Source: Streptomyces sp. NBC_00620 (GTDB taxonomy: Bacteria; Actinomycetota; Actinomycetes; Streptomycetales; Streptomycetaceae). Taken from it: a stretch of 64,000 bases of DNA. Within the stretch, counting starts at the first letter, position 1; every line of letters starts with the position of its first letter. The DNA is taken from contig NZ_JAPENY010000001.1 of assembly GCF_026341825.1 (NCBI RefSeq), positions 682,001-746,000 on the forward strand, given 5' to 3'. The translations under genes and the position numbers were made by a program. Shown in pieces: positions 28,161 to 36,860 of this stretch. The notes under the pieces were generated by a model. It was not told the origin of the DNA. It searched no databases and worked only from the letters and a program-made list of their open reading frames with translations.

Positions 28161-29635
28161 CGCAGGGATATCCTCATGTCGGTCACGCTCTGAGCCCGCT
28201 GCATGACCCATTCCTTCTCGCTGGTGTATTCGTGCACGGATGTGATGGCCAGCTTCATGGCTTCCGGTACGCGGTAGGCACCGCTCTCGTAGAAGTCGAA
28301 GCCGATCAGGTCGAGGGTCGGGCTGACGTCCAGGAAGTCCAACAGCCACAGCATGTTGAAGCCGGTGGTCGGAATGCCCGACCACTGGTCGGCGCCGACC
28401 TGGCCGATGTTCCGCAGCGGCCAGCGCAGCGTCTCGTCGCCGAGGTACTGCTGCGCTCCGGGCACCAGACGGTTGCGCAGCGAGTACTTCCAGTCGCCGG
28501 AGATGCCGCCGAAGACGAGCCGGGTGGTCACCGGCTTGTCCCAGTTGAAGCCGTGCTTGTGGATCGTGGTGTGGATGTCGGTACGGCTACCGGTGTGCTT
28601 CGCGTCGATCTTGTACGAGTTGAAGCGCACCACGAGGTCGTACGCGTCGATCTCGGCGCCCATCGAACTGGCGCCGACCCGGCCGGAGTTGGCGATCAGA
28701 CAGACGGACTTGCCGGCGATCTGGTTGCGGAACTCACCCAGCGTGAGCCACTGCACGCCGCCGATGGTGGGGTCGACGACGGGGCCGCGCGCCCGGATCC
28801 GGCGCTGCTCGGCGTAGAGCGAGAGCGTTTCGGTGAGCGCGGGGAGTGCGGCGAGGTCTCCGCGGGAGACGCCGGTGCGCAGGTCCAGGTACTGGCTGAG
28901 CAGATCCTGCCGGTCGTTCACCGGGGCGTCCTCGGCGGCCAGCGCGAGCAGCGCGCCGACCAGCAGCGGCTCCGCGCCGGCCCAGTCGCCGGCGTCGTGC
29001 CGGGCGAGGCCCTCGGCCCACACCTCGGTGACGGGGCCGCCGGCGAACTCCTGGGCGCGCGGGACCTGGCGCTTGAGGAGCGCGAGGAGTTCCCGTTCCC
29101 GCTCCGCGGCGGCACGCATACCGCCGATGCGGGCGGCGACGCCGAACCCGTCGTCGGTGGTGAGCGCGAGGTAGCGCTCGTACGCCTCCAGCGCCTCGGT
29201 CTCCTCACCGAGGGCCTCGAGGAGCCGGGCGCGCAGCCGCCAGCCGGCGCGGGAGTTCTTGCGCTCGGCGAGGACCGTGTCGCTGATCACCAGGGCGAGG
29301 TTCAGCTCGTCGTCGTAGCCGCACTCCATCGCCTTGTTGGCGACCGCGAGCAGGGCGTCGAGCAGCGCGTTGTCGATCCCGGAGGAGGGGGTCGCCGCGC
29401 CCTTGACGGCGCGCTTGAGCAGGGCGGTGGCGCCGCCGCCCGTCGGGGCGGGCGCGGGGGCGCTGGTGGCGGACATACCCCACGCCACCAGCAGCTTCCT
29501 CAGCTGCTCGGCAAGCTCGATACGGCGGCGGTCGATGCTGCCCACGAGCTTCCCGCTGTGCGCCGCACAGGCGCGCAAGCAGTCGTCCAGCTCCCCTCCA
29601 CGCGCACGTGCCCGTCTGTTCTGGACCCTCGTCAT
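28157..29635 (-). CDS. GT29 sialyltransferase-like enzyme with TPR-like N-terminal region
   Basis: A 492-residue protein. Residues 1-285 are mostly helical with TPR-like repeats (SRAGWRLRARLLEALGEETEALEAYERYL). Residues 305-492 carry the sialylmotifs of the GT29 family otherwise best known from animals: motif L CLIANSGRVGASS...IDAYDLVVRFN (about 312-339) and GSRTDIHTT, motif S PTTGFNMLWLLDFLD...LDLIGFDFYES (about 422-451), and the VS motif HEYTSE (468-473) with catalytic His. It should transfer a CMP-nonulosonate to the polymer. ATG 29635 has AGGAG four bases away; an earlier in-frame ATG was rejected. It starts the three-gene minus block that ends with the GT-C gene. Confidence 0.88.
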   Translation of the reverse strand: MTRVQNRRARARGGELDDCLRACAAHSGKLVGSIDRRRIELAEQLRKLLVAWGMSATSAPAPAPTGGGATALLKRAVKGAATPSSGIDNALLDALLAVANKAMECGYDDELNLALVISDTVLAERKNSRAGWRLRARLLEALGEETEALEAYERYLALTTDDGFGVAARIGGMRAAAERERELLALLKRQVPRAQEFAGGPVTEVWAEGLARHDAGDWAGAEPLLVGALLALAAEDAPVNDRQDLLSQYLDLRTGVSRGDLAALPALTETLSLYAEQRRIRARGPVVDPTIGGVQWLTLGEFRNQIAGKSVCLIANSGRVGASSMGAEIDAYDLVVRFNSYKIDAKHTGSRTDIHTTIHKHGFNWDKPVTTRLVFGGISGDWKYSLRNRLVPGAQQYLGDETLRWPLRNIGQVGADQWSGIPTTGFNMLWLLDFLDVSPTLDLIGFDFYESGAYRVPEAMKLAITSVHEYTSEKEWVMQRAQSVTDMRISLR

Positions 29636-29908
29636 GGCACTCCTGATTTTTTGCAAAGCAAATGCTGTGTTCACTGCTGCGTTCGCTGCTGCTGACTGAC
29701 GCTGCTGACTGACCGATGGCACGATCTTGCGCACGTTTACACGCCGGTGGGGCGATGATGAGAAAAATTAGGAAGCTAAAACGACTTCCAGGTGAACTCG
29801 TTGGAACCGGAGGGAAAATCGTTGGCCTGTCAACCAGGCCGAGTCTGTGATTCGGACTAACGTGCTGGGACAACCCGCCCACAGGAGCACCCGCGAGGGG
29901 ATTTTTTC

Positions 29909-31027
29909 GTGACCAGCATGACCGTCCGTCCGGTGACCGACGTACCCCGGCCGGAGCGGGCGAGGCCCCGGGAGACCCGGCTGCGCGCACTGGACGGACT
30001 GCGGCTGATCGCTGCCCTGATGGTAGCCGCGTACCACTACGGCGGTCGGGGCGGTGACGTCACCAGGGCCTGGGGAAGCTCCGCCGAACGCCAGTTCCCC
30101 ACGCTCCACGAGTATTTCGCGTACGGCTGCCTCGGCGTCCAGGTCTTCTTCGTGATCAGCGGGTTCGTGATCTGCATGAGCGGCTGGGGCCGGCCGCTGA
30201 AGTCGTTCTTCGCGTCCCGCGCCTCGCGACTGCTGCCGGCCTACTGGGCGGCGGTCGTGCTGGTGACGGTGGTGTTCGCGCTGCCGATGGTGGCCTACCA
30301 CGCGGTGTCGCCGAGCGACGCGCTCGTCAATATGACGATGCTTCAGCAACCCCTGGGCGTAAACCGGGTGCTGGGGGTCTGCTGGACGCTGTGGGCGGAG
30401 ATCCGGTTCTACGCGCTGTTCGCGCTGTTCGTGGTGCTGCCCGGGGCCAACAGGCAGCGGGTGATCATGTTCTGCGCGGGCTGGACGCTGGCATACGTGA
30501 TCGCGCAGGGCGCGCAGATGCCACTGCTGGACATCGTGCTGATGCCCGAGTACGCGCCGTTCTTCATCGGCGGCGTCGGCCTCTACCTCGTCCACCGCGA
30601 CCGGCGTGACATCTACGCCTGGGGCATCGTGGTCGTCAGCTTCCTGATCGGGCAGCACTACGCGGTACGCGAGCTGTGGAACGCCGCGGACCCGAACGCC
30701 TTCGCCCACCGCACCACCTTCGGCATCGTCCTCGTCGTCGCCTTCGGCTTCGTGGCGGTCGCGGCGATCGCGCTGGGCTGGCTGAACTGGGCGAACTGGC
30801 GCTGGCTGACGGTCGCGGGCGCCCTGACGTACCCCTTCTACCTGGTCCACGAGCACCTGGGCTGGGTGGCGATAAAGGCGTACCACCAGACCCTGCACAT
30901 CCCGTCGTACGGGACCTTCCTGCTCACGGTCGGAACCATGCTGCTGCTGGCCTGGCTGATGAACCGGTACGTGGAGAAGCAGCTGACGCCGCGACTGCGC
31001 TCGGCGCTGGCCAAGTCCCGGACCTGA
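29909..31027 (+). CDS. Acyltransferase family 3 (OafA/NodX-like) membrane protein
   Basis: Ten-helix O-acyltransferase (372 residues). The AT3 hallmarks are RLRALDGLRLIAALMVAAYHYGG with the catalytic His, VFFVISGFVICMSG, the basic FASRASRLLPAYW and YPFYLVHEHLGWV. It probably acetylates or succinylates a hydroxyl of the wall polymer on the outer face of the membrane. The start is GTG 29909 (an ATG at 29918 is possible). The 273-base gap to the divergent GT29 gene is AT-rich and likely holds promoters for both; I could not fix the elements. Confidence 0.9.
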   Translation: MTSMTVRPVTDVPRPERARPRETRLRALDGLRLIAALMVAAYHYGGRGGDVTRAWGSSAERQFPTLHEYFAYGCLGVQVFFVISGFVICMSGWGRPLKSFFASRASRLLPAYWAAVVLVTVVFALPMVAYHAVSPSDALVNMTMLQQPLGVNRVLGVCWTLWAEIRFYALFALFVVLPGANRQRVIMFCAGWTLAYVIAQGAQMPLLDIVLMPEYAPFFIGGVGLYLVHRDRRDIYAWGIVVVSFLIGQHYAVRELWNAADPNAFAHRTTFGIVLVVAFGFVAVAAIALGWLNWANWRWLTVAGALTYPFYLVHEHLGWVAIKAYHQTLHIPSYGTFLLTVGTMLLLAWLMNRYVEKQLTPRLRSALAKSRT

Positions 31028-31141
31028 GCCCTTACAGCATCACCGGTCGACAAAGTCTGATAAAACGCATTTTGCCCTCAGGTTCACCTGGTCGTGCGTG
31101 GGGATTTCTCTCTCCGGGCAGTCGCGGAAACACTGATCGTC

Positions 31142-32221
31142 ATGACTGCCACACAAGCCGCCACCCGCCCGCCCCACCAGCTCGACGACGTTCCCGGCTG
31201 GTTCCCCGTCCTCGACCAGATGCTCTTCGACTGGTGTCTGGACCGGCAGGAATCCGCAGGGATGCGTGGCGATCTGCTCGAAGTCGGGGTGTACATGGGC
31301 AAGAGCGCGATCTTCCTGGGACGCCACGCGCAGGAGGGCGAGCGGTACACGGTCTGCGACCTCTTCGAGGGAGACGCCCCCGACAACGCCAATCAGGCGG
31401 AGTCCACGAAGTCGTACAGCGCGCTCACCCGGCGGGCCTTCGAGGAGAACTACCTCTCCTTCCACGACGAGCTGCCCCGCGTCGTGCAGGGACCCAGCTC
31501 GCTGGTGCCGTCCGAAATCGCTCCCGGCTCCTGCCGGTTCGTCCACATCGACGGCTCGCATCTGTACGAGCACGTCCACGGGGACATCGCGGCGGCCCGC
31601 GAAGCGCTGCTGCCCGGCGGCATCGTCGTCCTGGACGACTTCCGCTCGGAGCACACGCCCGGCGTCGCCGTGGCCGCCTGGGAGGCCGTGCTCAGCAGGG
31701 GCCTGCACCCGATCTGCCTGAGCGCCCAGAAGCTGTACGGGACTTGGGACGATCCCGAGCCCGTCCAGGAGGAGCTGCTGGCCATGGCCCGGGAGCGGAC
31801 GGACTGCCACCTCAGCGTTCAGCATGCGGCCGGCCACCGCATCATCCGCCTCAAGGCCAAGGGCATGCAGGCCCCGGCCTTCCCGCCGTCCCGGCACTAC
31901 ACCGATCACGCCACGACCGTCGTCACGGAGGAGCCCGCGACCGAGGTCGCTGTCGCTGTCGCCGTCGCCGTCGCGGCTCCGGCGGAATCGCAGCCGGCGG
32001 AATCGCAGCCGGCGGAATCGCAACCCGCGATGGCGGACCCGCCCGCGTCCGAGGCGAGCCCGTCCGCCGTCCAACAGCCCCACCAGGCGCCCCAGGCCCG
32101 CCGCAGGCCCGCCCCGGGCCCCCGCCGCCACGTCCGCCGCATCGCCCTCGACCTGCTGCCACCCGTCATCACACGTGCGATCCGCCGGGCCCGCGCCGCC
32201 AAGCGGGCGGCGGCGAGCTGA
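31142..32221 (+). CDS. Class I SAM-dependent methyltransferase with low-complexity tail
   Basis: Methyltransferase domain in residues about 15-240 of 359: LLEVGVYMGKSAIFLGRHA is the SAM-binding motif I, YTVCDLFEG motif II, CRFVHIDGSHLYEHVHGDI and GGIVVLDDF follow (Methyltransf_24 type, common for sugar or antibiotic O-methylation). The last 120 residues are low complexity: a run of Val-Ala pairs, three AESQP units, and a Pro/Arg-rich basic end that may sit on the membrane or polymer. Start ATG 31142; longer frame upstream lacks a ribosome-binding site. Its place at the end of the polymer locus suggests methylation of the Kdn polymer. Confidence 0.88.
   Translation: MTATQAATRPPHQLDDVPGWFPVLDQMLFDWCLDRQESAGMRGDLLEVGVYMGKSAIFLGRHAQEGERYTVCDLFEGDAPDNANQAESTKSYSALTRRAFEENYLSFHDELPRVVQGPSSLVPSEIAPGSCRFVHIDGSHLYEHVHGDIAAAREALLPGGIVVLDDFRSEHTPGVAVAAWEAVLSRGLHPICLSAQKLYGTWDDPEPVQEELLAMARERTDCHLSVQHAAGHRIIRLKAKGMQAPAFPPSRHYTDHATTVVTEEPATEVAVAVAVAVAAPAESQPAESQPAESQPAMADPPASEASPSAVQQPHQAPQARRRPAPGPRRHVRRIALDLLPPVITRAIRRARAAKRAAAS
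31981..32025 (+). repeat. Three 15-base tandem repeats within the methyltransferase gene
   Basis: GGCGGAATCGCAGCC is repeated three times head to tail (last copy ends AACC), encoding three AESQP units. Expansion or contraction by 15 bases keeps the frame. Confidence 0.85.
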
Positions 32222-32224
32222 CGC

Positions 32225-32875
32225 TCAGCTGATCCCGTACCGCGCCTCGATCCCCGCGATCACGAGGCGCAGCCCCTCCTCGAACCCCTCGTCGTAGCCC
32301 TGGAAGACCTCGGCACCCACGGCCGCCGCGAGGGGGTAGGCGGCCATGCGGGCGGCTCGCTCCTCGATGTCGTAGCCCTCGCGGCGCTCCCCCGGCAGCG
32401 GCTGGACGCCCTGCTCCTCGGTGATGAAGCCGATGGTGAAGAGGTAGACGGTGGAGGAGGCGCGGGCGGCCTGCGGGAGGGTGAAGCCCGCGTCCAGCAG
32501 GGCGCGGAGGTTCAGTTCCAGTTCGACGGCGTGTTCGGTGCCGGTGAAGCGGGAGCCGCTGAACACCTTCGCGCCGTCGCGGTAGCCGAGCAGCGACCGG
32601 CGCAGGCCACGCTGGCCCAGCAGGAGCCGCTCCTGCCAGCTGACGCCGGGAGGGATGCCCGCGTCCGCGACCATCCGGCGGTACATCTCCGTCGCCATCT
32701 CGTCGAGCAGCGCCTGCTTGTTCTTGAAGTGCCAGTACAGGGCCGGGGCCTGGACGTTCAGCTCCTTGGCGATCGCCCGGAGGGTGAGCCCGTCGAGGCC
32801 GACCTCGTTGAGGAGCCGCAGGGCCGTATCGACGACCTGCTTCTTGTCCAGCTTGGGGGATCTCTGGGTAACCAC
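32225..32875 (-). CDS. TetR family repressor of the TetR/TetR_C type
   Basis: Transcriptional repressor of 216 residues from GTG 32875. The DNA-binding domain shows VVDTALRLLNEVGLDGLTLRAIAKELNVQAPALYWHFKNKQALLDEM, and the C-terminal part resembles the tetracycline-repressor ligand domain (FTGTEHAVELELNLRALLDAGFTLPQAA). A longer frame to 32911 would run through the operator at 32886-32900, so I prefer the shorter form; no clear ribosome-binding site precedes it and the mRNA may be leaderless. It is divergent from the FAD monooxygenase gene, and the two 15-base palindromes between them are the expected autoregulatory and target sites. Confidence 0.9.
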   Translation of the reverse strand: MVTQRSPKLDKKQVVDTALRLLNEVGLDGLTLRAIAKELNVQAPALYWHFKNKQALLDEMATEMYRRMVADAGIPPGVSWQERLLLGQRGLRRSLLGYRDGAKVFSGSRFTGTEHAVELELNLRALLDAGFTLPQAARASSTVYLFTIGFITEEQGVQPLPGERREGYDIEERAARMAAYPLAAAVGAEVFQGYDEGFEEGLRLVIAGIEARYGIS

Positions 32876-32878
32876 GCT

Positions 32879-32908
32879 TGACAGCTTAACGCCGTTAAGG
32901 GCATGCTC
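32879..32908 (+). promoter_or_regulatory. Candidate promoter of the FAD monooxygenase gene
   Basis: TTGACA (32879-32884) is a perfect -35 hexamer; CATGCT (32903-32908) lies 18 bases further on as a weak -10. The first TetR palindrome occupies the spacer, so bound repressor would block RNA polymerase. Confidence 0.5.
32886..32900. promoter_or_regulatory. TetR operator 1
   Basis: CTTAACGCCGTTAAG is a perfect palindrome with one central base, located in the spacer of the monooxygenase promoter and next to the repressor start. Confidence 0.8.
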
Positions 32909-32920
32909 CAAGCAAGGAAC

Positions 32921-32935
32921 TTAACAGCGTTAAGG
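32921..32935. promoter_or_regulatory. TetR operator 2
   Basis: CTTAACAGCGTTAAG shares twelve of fifteen or more bases with operator 1, is palindromic in its arms, and overlaps the AAGGAG ribosome-binding site of the monooxygenase. Centre-to-centre distance to operator 1 is 35 bases. Confidence 0.8.
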
Positions 32936-32943
32936 AGCTGGGC

Positions 32944-34374
32944 ATGAACGCGTACGACTCGGATGTACTCATCGTCGGTGCCGGTCCCACCGGGCTCGCG
33001 CTCGCCGTGGACCTCGCACGGCGCGGGGCCCGTGCCCTCGTCGTGGAGCGCGCCGACGGGCTCTTCCCCGGCTCGCGCGGCAAGGGTCTGCAGCCCCGCA
33101 CCCAGGAGGTCTTCGACGACCTCGGCGTGCTCGACGCGGTCCGCGCGGCGGGCGGCCGCTATCCGGTCGGGATGATCTGGCTGGACGGGGAGCGCGCGGG
33201 CGAGCACCGGATGTTCGACGAGACCGAGGCGACGGAGGCCGAGCCGTACCACGAGCCGTGGATGCTGCCGCAGTGGCGGACGCAGGAGATCCTCCTCGCT
33301 CGGCTGACGGAACTCGGCGGAGAGGTGGCGTTCGGGCGGGAGCTGGTGGGGGTCGCGCAGGACGCGGACGGAGTGACGGCCACCTTCGCGGCGGGCGCTC
33401 CGGTCCGCGCGCGTTACGCCGTCGCCGCCGACGGGGGCCGTTCCACCGTTCGGCGCGCGCTCGGCATCGGCATGACCGGCGAGACGGTGGATCCGAACCC
33501 GGTACTGGTGGCGGACGTCCGCCTCACCGGGCTCGACCGCGACAACGTGCACGTCTTCCCGCCCGCCGGCACCGAGGGCTTCATGGCGGTCTTCCCGCTG
33601 GCGGGGACCGAGGACTTCCAGATCGTGGCCCAGTTCCCGGAGGGCACGGACATCGACCTCTCCCTCGACAGCATCCGCAAGGTCGTCGCCACCCGCTCGC
33701 ACCTCTCCCCCGATGACGTGACCGAGGTGCGCTGGGCCTCCGACTTCCGGCCCCGGGCCGCGATGGCCGACCGGTTCCGCGAGGGCCGTGTCTTCCTCGC
33801 GGGCGACGCCGCGCACGTCCACTCGCCCGCGGGCGGGCAGGGCCTCAACACCAGCGTCCAGGACGCGTACAACCTGGGCTGGAAGCTGGGCGCGGTGCTG
33901 AGCGGCGACGCTCCCGAGTCCCTCCTCGACTCCTACGAGGAGGAGCGGCTGCCCAACGCCGCGGACATGCTCGGTCTTTCCACCCAGGTCCACCGTGGCG
34001 AGGTCCGGCGCGGCGAGGCCACACAGCAGCTCGGCCTCGGCTACCGGGGTTGCTCACTCGCGGTGGAGACCCGGGAGGGCCTGCCGTCCGAAGCCCTGCA
34101 CGCGGGCGACCGCGCACCGGACGGCATCCGCGGCGGCGTACACCTCTTCGACGCGTTCCGGGGCCCGCACTGGACACTGCTCGCGGTCGGCACGGACGTG
34201 GACCTGCCGGACCTCACCGGGGCCCGTACGGTCCGGATCCCGGCGTACGAGGCGTACGGGACCGGAGTGTTCCTCATCCGTCCCGACGGTTACGTCGGCT
34301 GGGCGGGCGCTACGGCGGAGGCGCTGGCGGAGTACGCGGCCCGGGTCTGCCCCGCTATGCGCTGGCGAGCGTGA
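32944..34374 (+). CDS. FAD-dependent aromatic monooxygenase under TetR control
   Basis: Class A flavin monooxygenase (476 residues), NADPH-dependent hydroxylase of phenolic or antibiotic substrates. The FAD-binding GAGPTGLALAVDLARRGARALVVE begins at residue 13; the DG motif is AVAADGGRSTVRRALG; the GD motif is VFLAGDAAHVHSPAGGQGLNTSVQDAYNLGWKL (quoted here in part only: AGDAAHVHSPAGGQGLNTSV). A thioredoxin-like C-terminal domain is partly present. Divergent TetR genes next to such enzymes usually answer to the substrate, as with rifampicin or tetracycline-inactivating monooxygenases, so a detoxifying role is likely but unproven. The last 20 bases overlap the convergent LysE gene. Confidence 0.9.
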   Translation: MNAYDSDVLIVGAGPTGLALAVDLARRGARALVVERADGLFPGSRGKGLQPRTQEVFDDLGVLDAVRAAGGRYPVGMIWLDGERAGEHRMFDETEATEAEPYHEPWMLPQWRTQEILLARLTELGGEVAFGRELVGVAQDADGVTATFAAGAPVRARYAVAADGGRSTVRRALGIGMTGETVDPNPVLVADVRLTGLDRDNVHVFPPAGTEGFMAVFPLAGTEDFQIVAQFPEGTDIDLSLDSIRKVVATRSHLSPDDVTEVRWASDFRPRAAMADRFREGRVFLAGDAAHVHSPAGGQGLNTSVQDAYNLGWKLGAVLSGDAPESLLDSYEEERLPNAADMLGLSTQVHRGEVRRGEATQQLGLGYRGCSLAVETREGLPSEALHAGDRAPDGIRGGVHLFDAFRGPHWTLLAVGTDVDLPDLTGARTVRIPAYEAYGTGVFLIRPDGYVGWAGATAEALAEYAARVCPAMRWRA

Positions 34375-35002
34375 GCTTGACCGCGAAGCCCAGGAACAGC
34401 GCGCCGGCGGCGGTCGTGACCCCCGCGGACAGCCGCCTGCGACTGCGGAAGGCCGCCGCCAGCTTCGTACCGCTGAAGATCAGGGCGGAGAGGTAGAGGA
34501 AGCTCGCCAGCTGGGCGAAGGCGCCCAGGACGACGAAGGAGAGCGCCGGGTAGGCATACCCCGGGTCCACGAACTGCACGAAGAAGGCGACGAAGAACAG
34601 GATCGCCTTCGGGTTGAACAGGCTGATGACCAGCGCCCGCCGGAAGGGCCGCTCCTCGGCGGCCGCCACCGAGGCCGGAGCCTCCGCCCGAACCCGCCGG
34701 GTCCGCCACATCCCCCACGCGGCCCGCAGCATCCCGACCGCCAGCCACGTCAGATACCCCGCACCGGCGTACTTCACGATCCCGAACAGCAGCGCGTTCC
34801 CCTGCAGCAGCGAGGCGACCCCGGCAGCGGAGAGGGTCATCAGGACGGCGTCTCCACACCAGACGCCCGCCGCGGCCTTGTAGCCGGTACGTACGCCGCT
34901 GCGAGCGGCGACCGACAGCACATACAGCGAGTTCGGGCCGGGGAGGAGAACGATCAGGACGAGGCCTGCGAGGTAAGTGGGGAGGTCAGTGACACCAAGC
35001 AT
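34355..35002 (-). CDS. LysE family amino-acid exporter
   Basis: Membrane exporter of 215 residues with six hydrophobic segments. LVLIVLLPGPNSLYVLSVAARSG carries the family PGPN motif; GYKAAAGVWCGDAVLMTLSA and FRRALVISLFNPKAILFFVAFFVQF are also typical. ATG 35002 starts right before the first helix (MLGVTDLP); the longer frame has no ribosome-binding site. The LysE/LeuE subgroup exports neutral amino acids or homoserine lactones; the substrate is not evident. Its 3' end overlaps the monooxygenase 3' end by 20 bases on the opposite strand. Confidence 0.9.
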   Translation of the reverse strand: MLGVTDLPTYLAGLVLIVLLPGPNSLYVLSVAARSGVRTGYKAAAGVWCGDAVLMTLSAAGVASLLQGNALLFGIVKYAGAGYLTWLAVGMLRAAWGMWRTRRVRAEAPASVAAAEERPFRRALVISLFNPKAILFFVAFFVQFVDPGYAYPALSFVVLGAFAQLASFLYLSALIFSGTKLAAAFRSRRRLSAGVTTAAGALFLGFAVKLTLASA

Positions 35003-35057
35003 GGAACGGAGTGTCGCACGGGGGTACGACACTCCGCCTTCGTGTTTCGAGGGCCGG

Positions 35058-36638
35058 TCAGAACGCATCCGTAGGCACGTAAGTCCCCCAGACCCCCCGC
35101 AACGCGTTGCACACCTCGCCGACCGTCGCGCGGGCGCGTAGGGCGTCCTTCATCGGGTACAGGACGTTGTCCGTGCCCTCGGCTGCCTTCTTGAGGTCGG
35201 CGAGGGCCGCGTCGACCGCGGCCCGGTCCCGCTCCGCACGCAGCTTCGTGAGCCGTTCCGCCTGCTGGGCCTCGATCGCCGGGTCCACGCGGAGCGGCTC
35301 GTAGGGCTCCTCCTCGTCCAGCTTGAAGCGGTTGACGCCGACCACGACCCGTTCGCCGGAGTCGGTCTCCTGGGCGATCCGGTACGCGGAACGCTCGATC
35401 TCGCCCTTCTGGAAACCGTTCTCGATGGCGTTCACCGCGCCGCCCAACTCCTCGACCCTGGCCATGAGTTCGACGGCCATGGCCTCCACGTCGTCGGTCA
35501 TCCTCTCGATGACGTACGAGCCCGCGAAGGGGTCGACCGTCGCCGTCACGTCCGTCTCGTACGCCAGCACCTGCTGCGTACGGAGTGCGAGCCGCGCGCT
35601 CTTGTCGGTCGGCAGCGCGATCGCCTCGTCGAAGGAGTTGGTGTGCAGGGACTGCGTACCGCCGAGGACCGCGCCCAGGCCCTGCACCGCGACACGCACC
35701 AGGTTCACTTCCGGCTGCTGCGCGGTGAGCTGGACGCCCGCCGTCTGGGTGTGGAAGCGCAGCATCAGCGATTTGGGGTTCTTCGCGCCGAACTCCTCGC
35801 GCATCACCCGGGCCCAGATGCGGCGCGCGGCACGGAACTTGGCGACCTCTTCGAGAATCGTCGTGCGGGCCACGAAGAAGAAGGACAGCCGCGGGGCGAA
35901 GTCGTCGACGTCCATGCCCGCCGCCACCGCCGTGCGCACGTACTCGATGCCGTCCGCCAGCGTGAACGCGATCTCCTGCGCGGGCGAGGCACCCGCCTCG
36001 GCCATGTGATAGCCGGAGATCGAGATCGTGTTCCACTTCGGGATCTCGGTCCTGCAGTACTTGAAGATGTCGGCGATCAACCGGAGGGAGGGCTTGGGCG
36101 GGAAGATGTAGGTGCCCCGCGCGATGTACTCCTTCAGGACGTCGTTCTGGATCGTGCCCGTCAGCTGGGAGGCCGGCACACCCTGCTCCTCGCCCACCAG
36201 CTGGTACATCAGCAGCAGGAGCGCGGCGGGAGCGTTGATCGTCATCGACGTGGAGACCTTGTCCAGCGGGATCCCGCCGAACAGGATCCGCATGTCGTCG
36301 ATCGAGTCGATGGCGACCCCGACCTTGCCCACCTCGCCGGACGCGATCGGGGCGTCGGAGTCGTGGCCCATCTGGGTGGGCAGGTCGAAGGCGACAGACA
36401 GCCCCATCGTGCCGTTGGCGATCAGCTGCTTGTAGCGCGCGTTGGACTCCACGGCCGTGCCGAAACCGGCGTACTGGCGCATCGTCCACGGACGCCCGGT
36501 GTACATCGACGGATACACACCACGTGTGAAGGGGAACTCACCCGGCGCGCCCAGCTTCTCGGCGGGGTCCCAGCCCGCCAGAGCCTCCGGCCCGTAGACC
36601 GGCTCGATGGGCAGACCGGACTCGGTTTCGCGCGCCAT
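35058..36638 (-). CDS. Acyl-CoA mutase large subunit (methylmalonyl-CoA mutase family, no B12 domain)
   Basis: A 526-residue protein with the TIM-barrel catalytic domain of coenzyme-B12 dependent acyl-CoA mutases: [93 protein letters not shown] and [17 protein letters not shown]. The cobalamin-binding domain is absent, so a separate small subunit encoded elsewhere must complete it, as in IcmA/IcmB or HcmA/HcmB. The Tyr of RQYAGF and the Arg in GIEYVRTA, which read a carboxylate in methylmalonyl-CoA mutase and differ in isobutyryl-CoA mutase, are kept, so a dicarboxylic substrate is plausible. Start ATG 36638 follows GGAGG. Confidence 0.9.
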   Translation of the reverse strand: MARETESGLPIEPVYGPEALAGWDPAEKLGAPGEFPFTRGVYPSMYTGRPWTMRQYAGFGTAVESNARYKQLIANGTMGLSVAFDLPTQMGHDSDAPIASGEVGKVGVAIDSIDDMRILFGGIPLDKVSTSMTINAPAALLLLMYQLVGEEQGVPASQLTGTIQNDVLKEYIARGTYIFPPKPSLRLIADIFKYCRTEIPKWNTISISGYHMAEAGASPAQEIAFTLADGIEYVRTAVAAGMDVDDFAPRLSFFFVARTTILEEVAKFRAARRIWARVMREEFGAKNPKSLMLRFHTQTAGVQLTAQQPEVNLVRVAVQGLGAVLGGTQSLHTNSFDEAIALPTDKSARLALRTQQVLAYETDVTATVDPFAGSYVIERMTDDVEAMAVELMARVEELGGAVNAIENGFQKGEIERSAYRIAQETDSGERVVVGVNRFKLDEEEPYEPLRVDPAIEAQQAERLTKLRAERDRAAVDAALADLKKAAEGTDNVLYPMKDALRARATVGEVCNALRGVWGTYVPTDAF

Positions 36639-36860
36639 TGCTGTGCCTCCCGCTGAAGTTACCCACTGGTAGGAACGGACCTCGCGACGGACTGTAGTGG
36701 CGGCCGTGCGCCCGGTGGAGTGGCCCACGCTGGGACCTTGCTCACAGACCGGCCCACGGCCCTGTTTGATGGGCTTCGCTCTCCACCATGCCGCGTAGTT
36801 CGCAACCGGTCATGCGCGGGGAGCATCTCAGGTGACACACGACGGCACGACGGGGGTCCG

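Noticed and set aside
24269..28193. Large plus-strand frames opposite the GT-C and GT8 fusion genes
   Set aside because: Composition is typical of antisense reading of high-GC genes; minus-strand products have clear domains.
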